NCBI GenBank assembly: GCA_021731215.1
Contig: JAKFXU010000430.1
Span: 1 to 7,013 of the forward strand
DNA: 7,013 bases
Reading direction: 5' to 3'
From: Rhodoferax sp.
Lineage (GTDB): Bacteria > Pseudomonadota > Gammaproteobacteria > Burkholderiales > Burkholderiaceae_C
Shown: in pieces, positions 1 to 5,587 of the stretch
How positions within the stretch are numbered: the stretch's first letter is position 1
Layout of the letters: the number at the start of each line of letters is the position of its first letter
Translations under genes and position numbers: made by a program
Notes under the pieces: generated by a model
Database searches by the model: none
Told to the model about the DNA's origin: nothing
The model's input: the letters and a program-made list of their open reading frames with translations, nothing else

Positions 1-63
1 GAACAGGGCCGGCAGCAAAATGAGCAGCAGCACCAGGGCCGTTATGACGCGCTGTTTCAGCAT
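1..63 (-). CDS. cdsA: Phosphatidate cytidylyltransferase, N-terminal fragment (window edge)
   Basis: Only the first 21 codons are present, reading MLKQRVITALVLLLILLPAL then F; the rest lies beyond the left edge. CdsA is an inner-membrane enzyme that makes CDP-diacylglycerol from phosphatidic acid and CTP, the branch point for phospholipids. What is visible is a short basic start (Lys3, Arg5) followed by a run of hydrophobic residues, as expected for the first membrane helix of CdsA. The ATG at 63 has a GAGG Shine-Dalgarno at 74-71, spaced 7 nt, which overlaps the uppS stop codon, so translation may be coupled to uppS. Identification rests on this N-terminal pattern plus the standard uppS-cdsA gene order. 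With only 21 residues another membrane protein cannot be strictly excluded. Confidence 0.85.
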   Translation of the reverse strand, partial: MLKQRVITALVLLLILLPALF

Positions 64-72
64 CTATTTTCC

Positions 73-795
73 TCAAGCAAGGGTTGTGGACGGCGCCGGT
101 GCCTGCAACTGAGCCGATGTCTTGCCAAAGCGTCTTTCCCGTTGCTTGAAGGCGTCAATCGCCTGATCCAGTGCCGCTTCATCAAAGTCGGGCCACAGCT
201 TGTCACTGAAAAAAAACTCCGAATAGGCCGTTTGCCACAACAGGAAATTGCTGACGCGCTGCTCGCCACCGGTGCGAATCACCAGATCGGGATCAGGCAC
301 ATGCGCCAGCGCCATGGCCCCGCTCAATTCGAGTTCAGTGACAGGTTTGCCCTGCGCTGCCAATTTTGCAGCCGCCTGAACGATATCCCAGCGACCGCCG
401 TAGTTGAAACAGACATTCAGGATCAGGCCGGCATTGGACGCCGTCGCCAGCTCGGCTTGCTCCAGGTTGGCGCGCACTTTGGCCGCCAAACCGGCGCGCT
501 CACCGACAAAATGCAACTGAACACCATCGGCCTTGAGTTGCGGCACCTCTCTGGTCAGCGCCATGGCAAAGAGATCCATCAGACCAGCCACCTCGTCGGC
601 CGGACGGCTCCAGTTTTCTGAAGAAAAAGCGAATACGGTCAACACACCAACCCCCCTCCGGGCACAGGCCTTGACACATCGGCGCAGCGCCTCAACCCCT
701 TGCCTGTGGCCGGCAACCCGTGGCAGAAACCGGTTGGATGCCCAGCGTCCGTTGCCATCCATCACGATGGCGATGTGGTGCGGCACTGTCGACAA
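73..795 (-). CDS. uppS: Undecaprenyl diphosphate synthase (cis-prenyltransferase)
   Basis: UppS condenses eight isopentenyl diphosphates onto farnesyl diphosphate to make C55 undecaprenyl diphosphate, the lipid carrier for peptidoglycan and other surface polymers. The 240-residue product has the family hallmarks: MDGNGRW at residues 12-18 with the catalytic, Mg-binding Asp13; FAFSSENWSRP at 55-65; NYGGRWD at 131-137; and RTGGEQRVSNFLLWQ at 174-188, where the Arg residues bind the diphosphate and Glu193 follows. The length is slightly below the E. coli enzyme (253 residues). The last dozen residues are Ala/Pro/Thr-rich and probably disordered. The start is uncertain. The longest form uses TTG at 795, one base after the frr TAA stop. 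A GTG at 786, three codons in, would give a protein missing only MST. Neither has a strong Shine-Dalgarno; GGCGGTG at the frr end is 4 nt from the TTG. Coupling to frr translation is therefore likely. Confidence 0.96.
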   Translation of the reverse strand: MSTVPHHIAIVMDGNGRWASNRFLPRVAGHRQGVEALRRCVKACARRGVGVLTVFAFSSENWSRPADEVAGLMDLFAMALTREVPQLKADGVQLHFVGERAGLAAKVRANLEQAELATASNAGLILNVCFNYGGRWDIVQAAAKLAAQGKPVTELELSGAMALAHVPDPDLVIRTGGEQRVSNFLLWQTAYSEFFFSDKLWPDFDEAALDQAIDAFKQRERRFGKTSAQLQAPAPSTTLA

Positions 796-796
796 T

Positions 797-1357
797 TTAC
801 ACCGCCATCAGGTCTTGCTCTTTCGCGGCCACCAGTCGATCGATTTCGGTGATGTGCCGATCCGTCACTTTCTGGATCTCGGCCTCCGACCGCTTTTGGT
901 CATCCTCGGAAGCCAGCTTGTCTTTGACCGCCTTTTTCACCGCCTCGTTGGCATCACGGCGCAGATTGCGCACCGCGATCTTGGCGCTTTCCCCTTCATG
1001 CCTGACCACTTTGGTGAGTTCCTTGCGCCGCTCCTCCGACATGGCCGGCATGGGAACACGAATCAAATCCCCCATGGACGAGGGGTTGAGCCCCAGATCG
1101 CTGTCGCGAATGGCTTTCTCAATCTTGGCGCCCATGCCCTTTTCCCAGGGTTGAACACTGATGGTGCGGGCATCGAGCAAAGACACATTGGCCACCTGAC
1201 TGATCGGCAGCATGGCACCGTAATAGTCAACGTGGACGGAATCCAGTAGCGCCGGGTTGGCCCGGCCGGTACGAATCTTGGTCAGGTTGTTCTTGAAGGC
1301 GGCAATGGACTGATCCATCTTGGCTTCAACCGTGTTCTTAATCTCGGCAATCGGCAT
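797..1357 (-). CDS. frr: Ribosome recycling factor
   Basis: RRF works with EF-G (and IF3) to split the post-termination ribosome and release mRNA and deacylated tRNA. The product is 186 residues, the normal family length. It has the N-terminal helix MPIAEIK...[13 protein letters not shown] (residues 1-39), the small domain II around 31-104 ([23 protein letters not shown]), and the returning helices with EERRKELTK and VRNLRRDAN (129-137). Arg130 and Arg133 correspond to the conserved Arg129 and Arg132 region of E. coli RRF, which contacts the ribosome. The ATG at 1357 is chosen because it has AGGAG at 1368-1364 with a 6-nt spacer and matches the usual N-terminus. A longer reading from GTG at 1390 would add 11 non-homologous residues. 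It lies 60 nt after pyrH and is followed after one base by uppS. Confidence 0.98.
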   Translation of the reverse strand: MPIAEIKNTVEAKMDQSIAAFKNNLTKIRTGRANPALLDSVHVDYYGAMLPISQVANVSLLDARTISVQPWEKGMGAKIEKAIRDSDLGLNPSSMGDLIRVPMPAMSEERRKELTKVVRHEGESAKIAVRNLRRDANEAVKKAVKDKLASEDDQKRSEAEIQKVTDRHITEIDRLVAAKEQDLMAV

Positions 1358-1383
1358 TAATTTCTCCTCACTCAACGGTTCAA

Positions 1384-1398
1384 GGCGCACCAGGCGCC
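1384..1398 (-). repeat. Small GC-rich hairpin between pyrH and frr
   Basis: GGCGC at 1384-1388 and GCGCC at 1394-1398 form a 5-bp perfect GC stem with a 5-nt loop in the 60-nt pyrH-frr spacer. No T-run follows on the minus strand, so it is not an intrinsic terminator. It lies about 16 nt upstream of the frr Shine-Dalgarno. It may only be a chance GC palindrome in GC-rich DNA or a minor mRNA-stability element. Confidence 0.3.
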
Positions 1399-1417
1399 GG
1401 CTGCAATTTTGCCATGC

Positions 1418-2140
1418 TCAGGCATAGACCAGCGTGCCCTCATCCTCCCCCATCACCACGCGCTTGAGCGCGCCGTGTTTGAAAATGGAGAAAACCTTGA
1501 CCGGCAGTTTTTGATCGCGGCACAAGGCAAACGCAGTGGCATCCATGATGCCCAGATTCTGCGCCATGGCTTCATCAAACGAAATTTTGCTGTAGCGGGT
1601 GGCGCGTGGATCCTGCTTCGGATCGGCGCTGTAAACCCCATCCACCTTGGTGGCCTTGAGCACGATTTCAGCGCCAATTTCGGCACCGCGCAAAGCAGCG
1701 GCGGTATCGGTGGTGAAAAATGGGTTGCCGGTACCGGCGGCAAAAATCACCACCTTGCCCTCTTCGAGATATTGCAAGGCCTTGGGCCGGACATAGGGTT
1801 CGACCACCTGTTCAATCGCAATGGCCGACATGACGCGCGCCGTCAGGCCGGCTTTGTTCATGGTGTCGCCCAAGGCCAGGGCGTTCATCACGGTGGCCAG
1901 CATACCCATGTAATCGGCAGTGGCCCGGTCCATCCCGACCGAACCACCTGCCACACCGCGAAAAATGTTGCCGCCACCAATCACCACCGCCACTTCCACG
2001 CCCAGGCGGGTGACATCGGCCACCTCGTCCACCATGCGCACAATGGTGTCGCGGTTGATGCCGAACTGGTCGTCCCCCATCAGGGCCTCGCCGGACAGCT
2101 TGAGCAATATTCGCTTGTAGGCTGGTTGGGCGACGGACAT
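1418..2140 (-). CDS. pyrH: UMP kinase (uridylate kinase)
   Basis: Bacterial UMP kinase, of the amino-acid-kinase fold and unrelated to eukaryotic UMP/CMP kinase, phosphorylates UMP to UDP with ATP. It is normally a hexamer activated by GTP and inhibited by UTP. At 240 residues the length is typical. Visible motifs are KLSGEAL at 14-20 (phosphate-binding Lys14, Gly17), [10 protein letters not shown] at 53-62, [10 protein letters not shown] at 71-80 with Asp76 matching the UMP-binding Asp of the family, [13 protein letters not shown] at 136-148 that contacts UMP, and KATKVDGVY at 162-170 in the ATP site. The ATG at 2140 has GGAG at 2150-2147 with a 6-nt spacer. It follows tsf after a 114-nt gap containing strong secondary structure, so its expression may be set partly by that structure rather than simply following tsf. 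Confidence 0.98.
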   Translation of the reverse strand: MSVAQPAYKRILLKLSGEALMGDDQFGINRDTIVRMVDEVADVTRLGVEVAVVIGGGNIFRGVAGGSVGMDRATADYMGMLATVMNALALGDTMNKAGLTARVMSAIAIEQVVEPYVRPKALQYLEEGKVVIFAAGTGNPFFTTDTAAALRGAEIGAEIVLKATKVDGVYSADPKQDPRATRYSKISFDEAMAQNLGIMDATAFALCRDQKLPVKVFSIFKHGALKRVVMGEDEGTLVYA

Positions 2141-2178
2141 GATGGACTCCTTGATGTGCTAACTGTTAAGCGGGATCA

Positions 2179-2217
2179 ATCCAAATTCAGCCCGATGATT
2201 TCGATCTGAATTTGGAT
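2179..2217 (-). repeat. Perfect 12-bp inverted repeat in the tsf-pyrH spacer
   Basis: ATCCAAATTCAG at 2179-2190 is the exact reverse complement of CTGAATTTGGAT at 2206-2217, with a 15-nt loop. Inside the loop CGA (2193-2195) can pair with TCG (2201-2203), extending the structure. In the tsf-pyrH transcript this would be a stable hairpin ending about 28 nt before the pyrH Shine-Dalgarno. The sequence after the stem on the minus strand (TTGATCCCGC) has no U-run, so it is not a classic terminator. An RNase processing site, an mRNA-stabilising element, or a regulator-binding palindrome are possible. The repeat is seen directly; its role is inference. Confidence 0.75.
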
Positions 2218-2222
2218 CTAGG

Positions 2223-2241
2223 GGAAAACCGAATTCCGGTT
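2223..2241 (-). terminator. Possible weak terminator just after tsf
   Basis: On the minus strand AACCG (2241-2237) can pair with CGGTT (2231-2227) around a GAATT loop, and the stem runs into four T residues (2228-2225) followed by CCCC. It starts 13 nt after the tsf stop. The stem is only 5 bp and the T-run is short, so at most it gives partial termination. It sits immediately before the 12-bp inverted repeat, so the two hairpins would form in succession. Confidence 0.3.
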
Positions 2242-2254
2242 GGATCGCCAACGA

Positions 2255-3178
2255 TCAGCTGGCCTGCTTCGCTGCTGCCACCGTGGCCGCCACCTCAGCC
2301 GCGAAATCATCGACTTTTTTCTCGATGCCTTCGCCCACCACATACAGGGTAAAGGCCTTGACCGTGGTGCCCGCCGCTTTGAGCATCTGCTCAACGGTCT
2401 GCTTGTCGTTCTTCACGAAGGACTGGTTGAACAGCGACACTTCCTTGAGGTATTTCTGCACACCGCCCTCAATCCGCTTGGCCACGATCTCGGCCGACTG
2501 AACCGGCTTGCCGGCCGCAGTTGCAAGCGCTGCATCTTCCGCCGCCTTGGCAGCCGCCACCGAACGCTCCCTGGCCACCAGCTCGGCCGGCACATCGGCA
2601 CTCGACAAAGCCACCGGTTTCATCGCGGCGACGTGCATGGCGACATCCTTGGCGGCGGTTTCATCACCCTCGAACTCCACCACCACGCCAATGCGCGTGC
2701 CATGCAAATAGGAGGCCAGCTTGTCGCCGGCTGCGAACAGTTTGAAACGGCGAAAGCTCATGTTCTCACCAATCTTGCCGATCAGGCCTTTGCGCACGTC
2801 TTCCAGCGTCGGGCCAAAGCCGTCCTGGGCATAGGGCAAGGCGCCCAGCGCCGCCACGTCAGCCGGCTTGTTCTTGGCAATCAGTTGCACCGCCGCATTG
2901 GCGAGCGCCAGAAAGCTGTCGTTCTTGGTGACGAAGTCGGTTTCGCAGTTGACTTCCAGCAGGGCGCCGAGATTGCCATCGATGTAGCTGGTGACCACGC
3001 CCTCAGCGGTGATGCGCCCGGCCGCCTTGCCGGCTTTGCTACCGAGCTTGACCCGCAGCAGCTCTTCGGCTTTGGCCATATCGCCCTGCGCCTCGGTCAG
3101 CGCGCGTTTGCACTCCATCATGGGGGCATCGGTCTTGCCACGCAGTTCAGCCACCATGCTTGCGGTAATTGCAGCCAT
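2255..3178 (-). CDS. tsf: Translation elongation factor Ts
   Basis: EF-Ts is the guanine-nucleotide exchange factor that regenerates EF-Tu-GTP. The product is 307 residues, somewhat longer than E. coli EF-Ts (283). The N-terminal UBA-like domain occupies about residues 4-45 ([19 protein letters not shown]). The EF-Tu-contacting TDFV is at 80-83, at the same position as the Asp80-Phe81 exchange motif of E. coli. MHVAAMKP follows in the core, then an Ala/Lys-rich coiled-coil stretch ([19 protein letters not shown]). Near the C-terminus are [19 protein letters not shown] and [12 protein letters not shown]. The ATG at 3178 has GGAG at 3189-3186 with a 7-nt spacer. It follows rpsB after 87 nt that contain a strong terminator-like hairpin, so its dosage relative to S2 may be adjusted by partial termination. 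Confidence 0.98.
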   Translation of the reverse strand: MAAITASMVAELRGKTDAPMMECKRALTEAQGDMAKAEELLRVKLGSKAGKAAGRITAEGVVTSYIDGNLGALLEVNCETDFVTKNDSFLALANAAVQLIAKNKPADVAALGALPYAQDGFGPTLEDVRKGLIGKIGENMSFRRFKLFAAGDKLASYLHGTRIGVVVEFEGDETAAKDVAMHVAAMKPVALSSADVPAELVARERSVAAAKAAEDAALATAAGKPVQSAEIVAKRIEGGVQKYLKEVSLFNQSFVKNDKQTVEQMLKAAGTTVKAFTLYVVGEGIEKKVDDFAAEVAATVAAAKQAS

Positions 3179-3208
3179 CTTGATTCTCCGTACTCAGTTC
3201 AGTAATTT

Positions 3209-3250
3209 AAAAAGGGGCTAAAAAAAAGGGGCACAGCAGCCCCCTTTTTT
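3209..3250 (-). terminator. Intrinsic terminator or attenuator between rpsB and tsf, with duplicated 3' arm
   Basis: On the minus strand, AAAAAAGGGG (3250-3241) pairs perfectly over 10 bp with CCCCTTTTTT (3231-3222) around a 9-nt loop, and the T-run continues to 3220 (eight T in all). This has the full form of a rho-independent terminator and begins 15 nt after the rpsB stop. Two bases further on, GCCCCTTTTT recurs at 3218-3209, giving a second possible partner for the same 5' arm. tsf has no obvious promoter of its own in the 87-nt spacer, so this is more likely a partial terminator that lowers tsf relative to rpsB than an absolute stop. Confidence 0.8.
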
Positions 3251-3265
3251 GGGGTTGCGGACAAC

Positions 3266-4018
3266 TCAGGCAGAGGCCTCGTCCACTTCGACAAATTCGT
3301 CAGCGCTCTCCGCCACAATCGCCTTGACCACATCGTCCACCGCATTGGCCCGGCCTTCAATGATGGCATCGGCAATGCCGCGTGCATACAAGATCACGGC
3401 TTTGGATGAGTCGTCGTTACCGGGGATGACATAGTCGATGCCTTCGGGCGAGTGATTGGTATCAACCACCGCGATCAGGGGAATGCCAAGCTTCTTGGCT
3501 TCAGCGATCGCAATTTTGTGAAAGCCCACGTCAATCACAAAAATGGCATCGGGCAGAACTGTCATGTCTTGAATGCCGCCAATGTCGCGTTCCAGCTTGG
3601 CCAGTTCGCGGGCAAACATCAACTGCTCTTTTTTGCTCAGACTGTCCAGACCCGCTTCTTGCTGGATCTTCATGTCTTTGAGGCGTTTGATGGAGGTCTT
3701 GACCGTCTTGAAATTGGTCAGCATGCCGCCGAGCCAGCGCTGATCAACAAACGGCACGCCGGCACGCTGGGCTTCCAGGGCCACGGTCTCACGCGCCTGG
3801 CGTTTGGTGCCGACCATCAGCACGGTGCCGCGCTTGGCCGAGATTTGGCGCACAAACTTGGCGGCCTCCTGGAACATCGGCAGCGATTTTTCCAGGTTGA
3901 TGATGTGAATTTTGTTGCGATGGCCGAAAATGAACGGCGCCATCTTGGGGTTCCAGAAGCGGGTCTGGTGGCCAAAATGGACACCGGCTTCCAGCATTTC
4001 GCGCATGGTAACTGACAT
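3266..4018 (-). CDS. rpsB: 30S ribosomal protein S2
   Basis: S2 is a late-assembling protein of the small subunit, located between head and body, and needed for S1 binding in many bacteria. The product is 250 residues. It shows the N-terminal signature [18 protein letters not shown] (residues 5-22), then [28 protein letters not shown], the central helical hairpin region with [13 protein letters not shown], and the C-terminal signature [20 protein letters not shown] with [19 protein letters not shown]. The tail is acidic. The ATG at 4018 is preceded by GGAG at 4028-4025 with a 6-nt spacer. An in-frame TTG at 4030 overlaps the ribosome-binding site and is rejected. It is the first gene of the minus-strand cluster and has a leader of roughly 150 nt. 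Confidence 0.98.
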   Translation of the reverse strand: MSVTMREMLEAGVHFGHQTRFWNPKMAPFIFGHRNKIHIINLEKSLPMFQEAAKFVRQISAKRGTVLMVGTKRQARETVALEAQRAGVPFVDQRWLGGMLTNFKTVKTSIKRLKDMKIQQEAGLDSLSKKEQLMFARELAKLERDIGGIQDMTVLPDAIFVIDVGFHKIAIAEAKKLGIPLIAVVDTNHSPEGIDYVIPGNDDSSKAVILYARGIADAIIEGRANAVDDVVKAIVAESADEFVEVDEASA

Positions 4019-4175
4019 GGTTAACTCCAAAGGTTAGGTCTAAAATCCAGTTCGTTTTTGCGTCATTTAAAAAGGGATTTATGAATATCCCCCAAAAAGC
4101 CGCAACACCTTGATGAAACTGGTTTGCTGATTTGCTTCGCCAAGCAGCCACCGGGCCACTCTGCAAAACCCAAAG
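4019..4175 (-). promoter_or_regulatory. rpsB 5' leader with two hairpins (possible S2 autoregulatory leader)
   Basis: The leader between the -10 box and the rpsB ATG contains two local structures on the minus strand. First, TGCTT (4146-4142) and AAGCA (4137-4133) form a 5-bp stem capped by GGCG. Second, GGGAT (4091-4087) and ATCCC (4078-4074) form a 5-bp stem with an 8-nt loop, followed immediately by five T (4073-4069), which resembles a weak attenuator about 50 nt before the start codon. rpsB leaders bound by S2 (with S1) are known in enterobacteria. Whether this one is homologous cannot be judged by eye. Confidence 0.4.
4025..4028 (-). promoter_or_regulatory. rpsB ribosome binding site
   Basis: GGAG on the minus strand, 6 nt before the ATG at 4018. 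It fixes the rpsB start four codons downstream of the first possible (TTG) start, because that TTG overlaps this site. Confidence 0.8.
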
Positions 4176-4181
4176 ATTATA
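4176..4181 (-). promoter_or_regulatory. Probable -10 box of the rpsB operon promoter
   Basis: A perfect TATAAT is read on the minus strand, which would place transcription start near 4169-4170 and give a leader of about 150 nt. No good TTGACA-like -35 is present at 15-19 bp spacing (17 bp gives GCATGA), and no TG extension precedes it. The region that should hold the -35 is 4198-4205, on top of the first codons of the divergent amidase gene. The position upstream of a highly expressed ribosomal operon supports it; the missing -35 weakens it. Confidence 0.55.
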
Positions 4182-4200
4182 GCTCAGCTCCCCTCACCTC

Positions 4201-5529
4201 ATGCTTGCAGACCTCCACACCACGCGGCACTTGCTGCGCAGCGGCCAGACCCACCCACCAGCGGAAATTGAGCGGGCCATCGCTGCCGCCCAATCTGCGC
4301 GCTGCCGGCACGTGTTTCTCAAGCGCATGTTTGACCAAGCCCGCGCCGTGGCCAGCAGCGCCGACATCGTGGACAAGCCGCTGGCGGGCCTGGCGGTATC
4401 CATCAAGGACCTGTTCGACGTTGCCGGGCAAACCACCAGCGCCGGCTCCCTCGCCCTGCGCGATGGCGCGCCCGCTTTTCTAGACAGTCCGGCGGTGGCC
4501 CGGCTGCGTCGCGCCGGCGCCGCCATCATCGGACGCACCAACATGGTTGAGTTTGCCTTCTCCGGTGTTGGCGTCAATCCGCACTTTGGCACCCCGGCCA
4601 ACGCCTGCGCGAGCGAGCTGCCCCGCATCCCCGGCGGCTCGTCGTCAGGTGCGGCCGTCTCGGTGGCCAGCGGCGCCGCCTTCATCGGGCTGGGGTCGGA
4701 CACGGGTGGCTCGATCCGCATTCCGGCCGCCCTCAACGGCATCGTTGGCTTCAAAAACACCGCCCGGCTGGTTCCTACCGAAGGCGCGCTACCGCTGTCG
4801 ACCACTCTGGACACCGTGTGCGCCCTCACCCGCTCGGTGCCCGACGCGATACTGGCGCACGAACTATTGGCCCAGCGCCAGGTAACGCGCAGCACGGCAC
4901 CGCTGAGCGCCTACCGGCTGGGGGTCGCCACTACCCTGATGCTGGACGGGCTCGATGCCACGGTGTCGCGCGCCTGGCAGCGCACCCTGGCGACCCTGCG
5001 CCATGCCGGGGCCCGCATCGACGAACTGGCACTTACCGAACTCAATGAACTGCGGCCCATGCAGGCCGGCGGCGGCTTCGCGGCGGCCGAGAGCTACGCC
5101 TGGCACCGCCAACTGCTGGAACGCAAAGCTCAACGCTACGACCCGCGCGTCGCCGCCCGCATCCAGCGCGGTGCGGCAATCAGCGCGTGCGACTACCTTG
5201 AGCTGCAGGCGGCCCGGCGCAACTGGATAAAAAGAATGGAGACTGCCATGCGGGGCTATGACGCTTTTCTGTCGCCCACCGTACCCCTGGTCGCACCCCC
5301 CATAGCCGACGTAGCGCCCGGCGCCGAACGCGACGACGCCTTTTCTCAAATCAACGCCCTGCTGCTGCGAAACACCAGTGCGATCAATATGCTGGACGGC
5401 TGCGCCCTCTCGCTACCCTGCCATGCGAGCGACGAGTTGCCCGTCGGTTTGATGGTCTGGGCTGGCGCCATGCGCGACGACCCGGTGCTCAACATTGCGC
5501 TGCAGATCGAGCACTTACTACAAAAATAA
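4201..5529 (+). CDS. Amidase-signature family hydrolase
   Basis: The 442-residue product belongs to the amidase signature (AS) family, cytoplasmic serine hydrolases that cleave carboxamides to a carboxylate and ammonia. The Ser-cisSer-Lys triad is complete. Lys69 lies in AVSIKDLFDV, Ser147 in PGGSSSGAA and Ser171 in GSDTGGSIRIP, and the 24-residue Ser-Ser spacing matches GatA and FAAH. GRTNMVEFAFSG (111-122) and ALNGIVGFKNTARLVPTEG (177-195) are also typical. The C-terminal half is divergent, as usual, so the substrate cannot be predicted. It is shorter than GatA (about 485 residues) and no gatB or gatC is adjacent, so it is probably not the Glu-tRNA(Gln) amidotransferase subunit. ATG 4201 is the only reasonable start, since an in-frame TAG lies at 4180. 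There is no Shine-Dalgarno upstream; the region is C/T-rich. It ends in TAA directly followed by TAG, 58 nt before the dehydrogenase gene. Confidence 0.93.
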   Translation: MLADLHTTRHLLRSGQTHPPAEIERAIAAAQSARCRHVFLKRMFDQARAVASSADIVDKPLAGLAVSIKDLFDVAGQTTSAGSLALRDGAPAFLDSPAVARLRRAGAAIIGRTNMVEFAFSGVGVNPHFGTPANACASELPRIPGGSSSGAAVSVASGAAFIGLGSDTGGSIRIPAALNGIVGFKNTARLVPTEGALPLSTTLDTVCALTRSVPDAILAHELLAQRQVTRSTAPLSAYRLGVATTLMLDGLDATVSRAWQRTLATLRHAGARIDELALTELNELRPMQAGGGFAAAESYAWHRQLLERKAQRYDPRVAARIQRGAAISACDYLELQAARRNWIKRMETAMRGYDAFLSPTVPLVAPPIADVAPGAERDDAFSQINALLLRNTSAINMLDGCALSLPCHASDELPVGLMVWAGAMRDDPVLNIALQIEHLLQK

Positions 5530-5530
5530 T

Positions 5531-5555
5531 AGCGCGTGCCTATTTCGCGCGCGCT
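5531..5555 (+). repeat. Short inverted repeat in the amidase-dehydrogenase spacer
   Basis: AGCGCG at 5531-5536 is complementary to CGCGCT at 5550-5555, giving a 6-bp stem with a 13-nt loop right after the amidase stop. No T-run follows, so termination is unlikely and the two genes can be co-transcribed. A role in stabilising the upstream message is possible but unproven; the GC-rich alternation (CGCGCGCG) may make it fortuitous. Confidence 0.3.
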
Positions 5556-5587
5556 GGATGCCATTCACGCATCAGAACAAGGGATTC

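Noticed and set aside
533..1249. 238-codon plus-strand frame spanning uppS and frr
   Set aside because: Lies across two confident minus-strand genes and its product has no recognisable motif.
1358..1390. Longer frr reading from GTG at 1390
   Set aside because: It would run through the AGGAG ribosome binding site of the ATG at 1357, and the added 11 residues are absent from known RRF N-termini.
2141..2178. Possible separate pyrH promoter (TTGATC or TTGGAT as -35)
   Set aside because: No acceptable -10 hexamer lies 16-18 bp downstream; best candidate TAGCAC is poor.
1409..2209. 266-codon open frame on the plus strand opposite pyrH
   Set aside because: Fully antisense to pyrH, His- and Gly-rich, no domain recognised; typical GC-rich shadow frame.
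2240..3205. 321-codon open frame on the plus strand opposite tsf
   Set aside because: It is a shadow of tsf: His/Arg/Gly-rich product with no recognisable family, fully antisense to an unmistakable EF-Ts gene in GC-rich DNA.
4019..4200. Calling the rpsB leader the enterobacterial t44 / rpsB leader RNA
   Set aside because: The known family cannot be matched by eye; only local hairpins are seen, so no specific RNA family is claimed.
4194..4895. 233-codon minus-strand frame opposite the amidase start
   Set aside because: Its product is low-complexity Ala/Arg/Ser-rich and antisense to the catalytic core of the amidase; it also runs over the rpsB promoter.
5495..5587. Upstream extension of the DadA-like protein by 31 residues
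   Set aside because: It overlaps the amidase C-terminus, gives non-homologous residues, and ATG 5588 has a ribosome binding site directly before the Rossmann motif.
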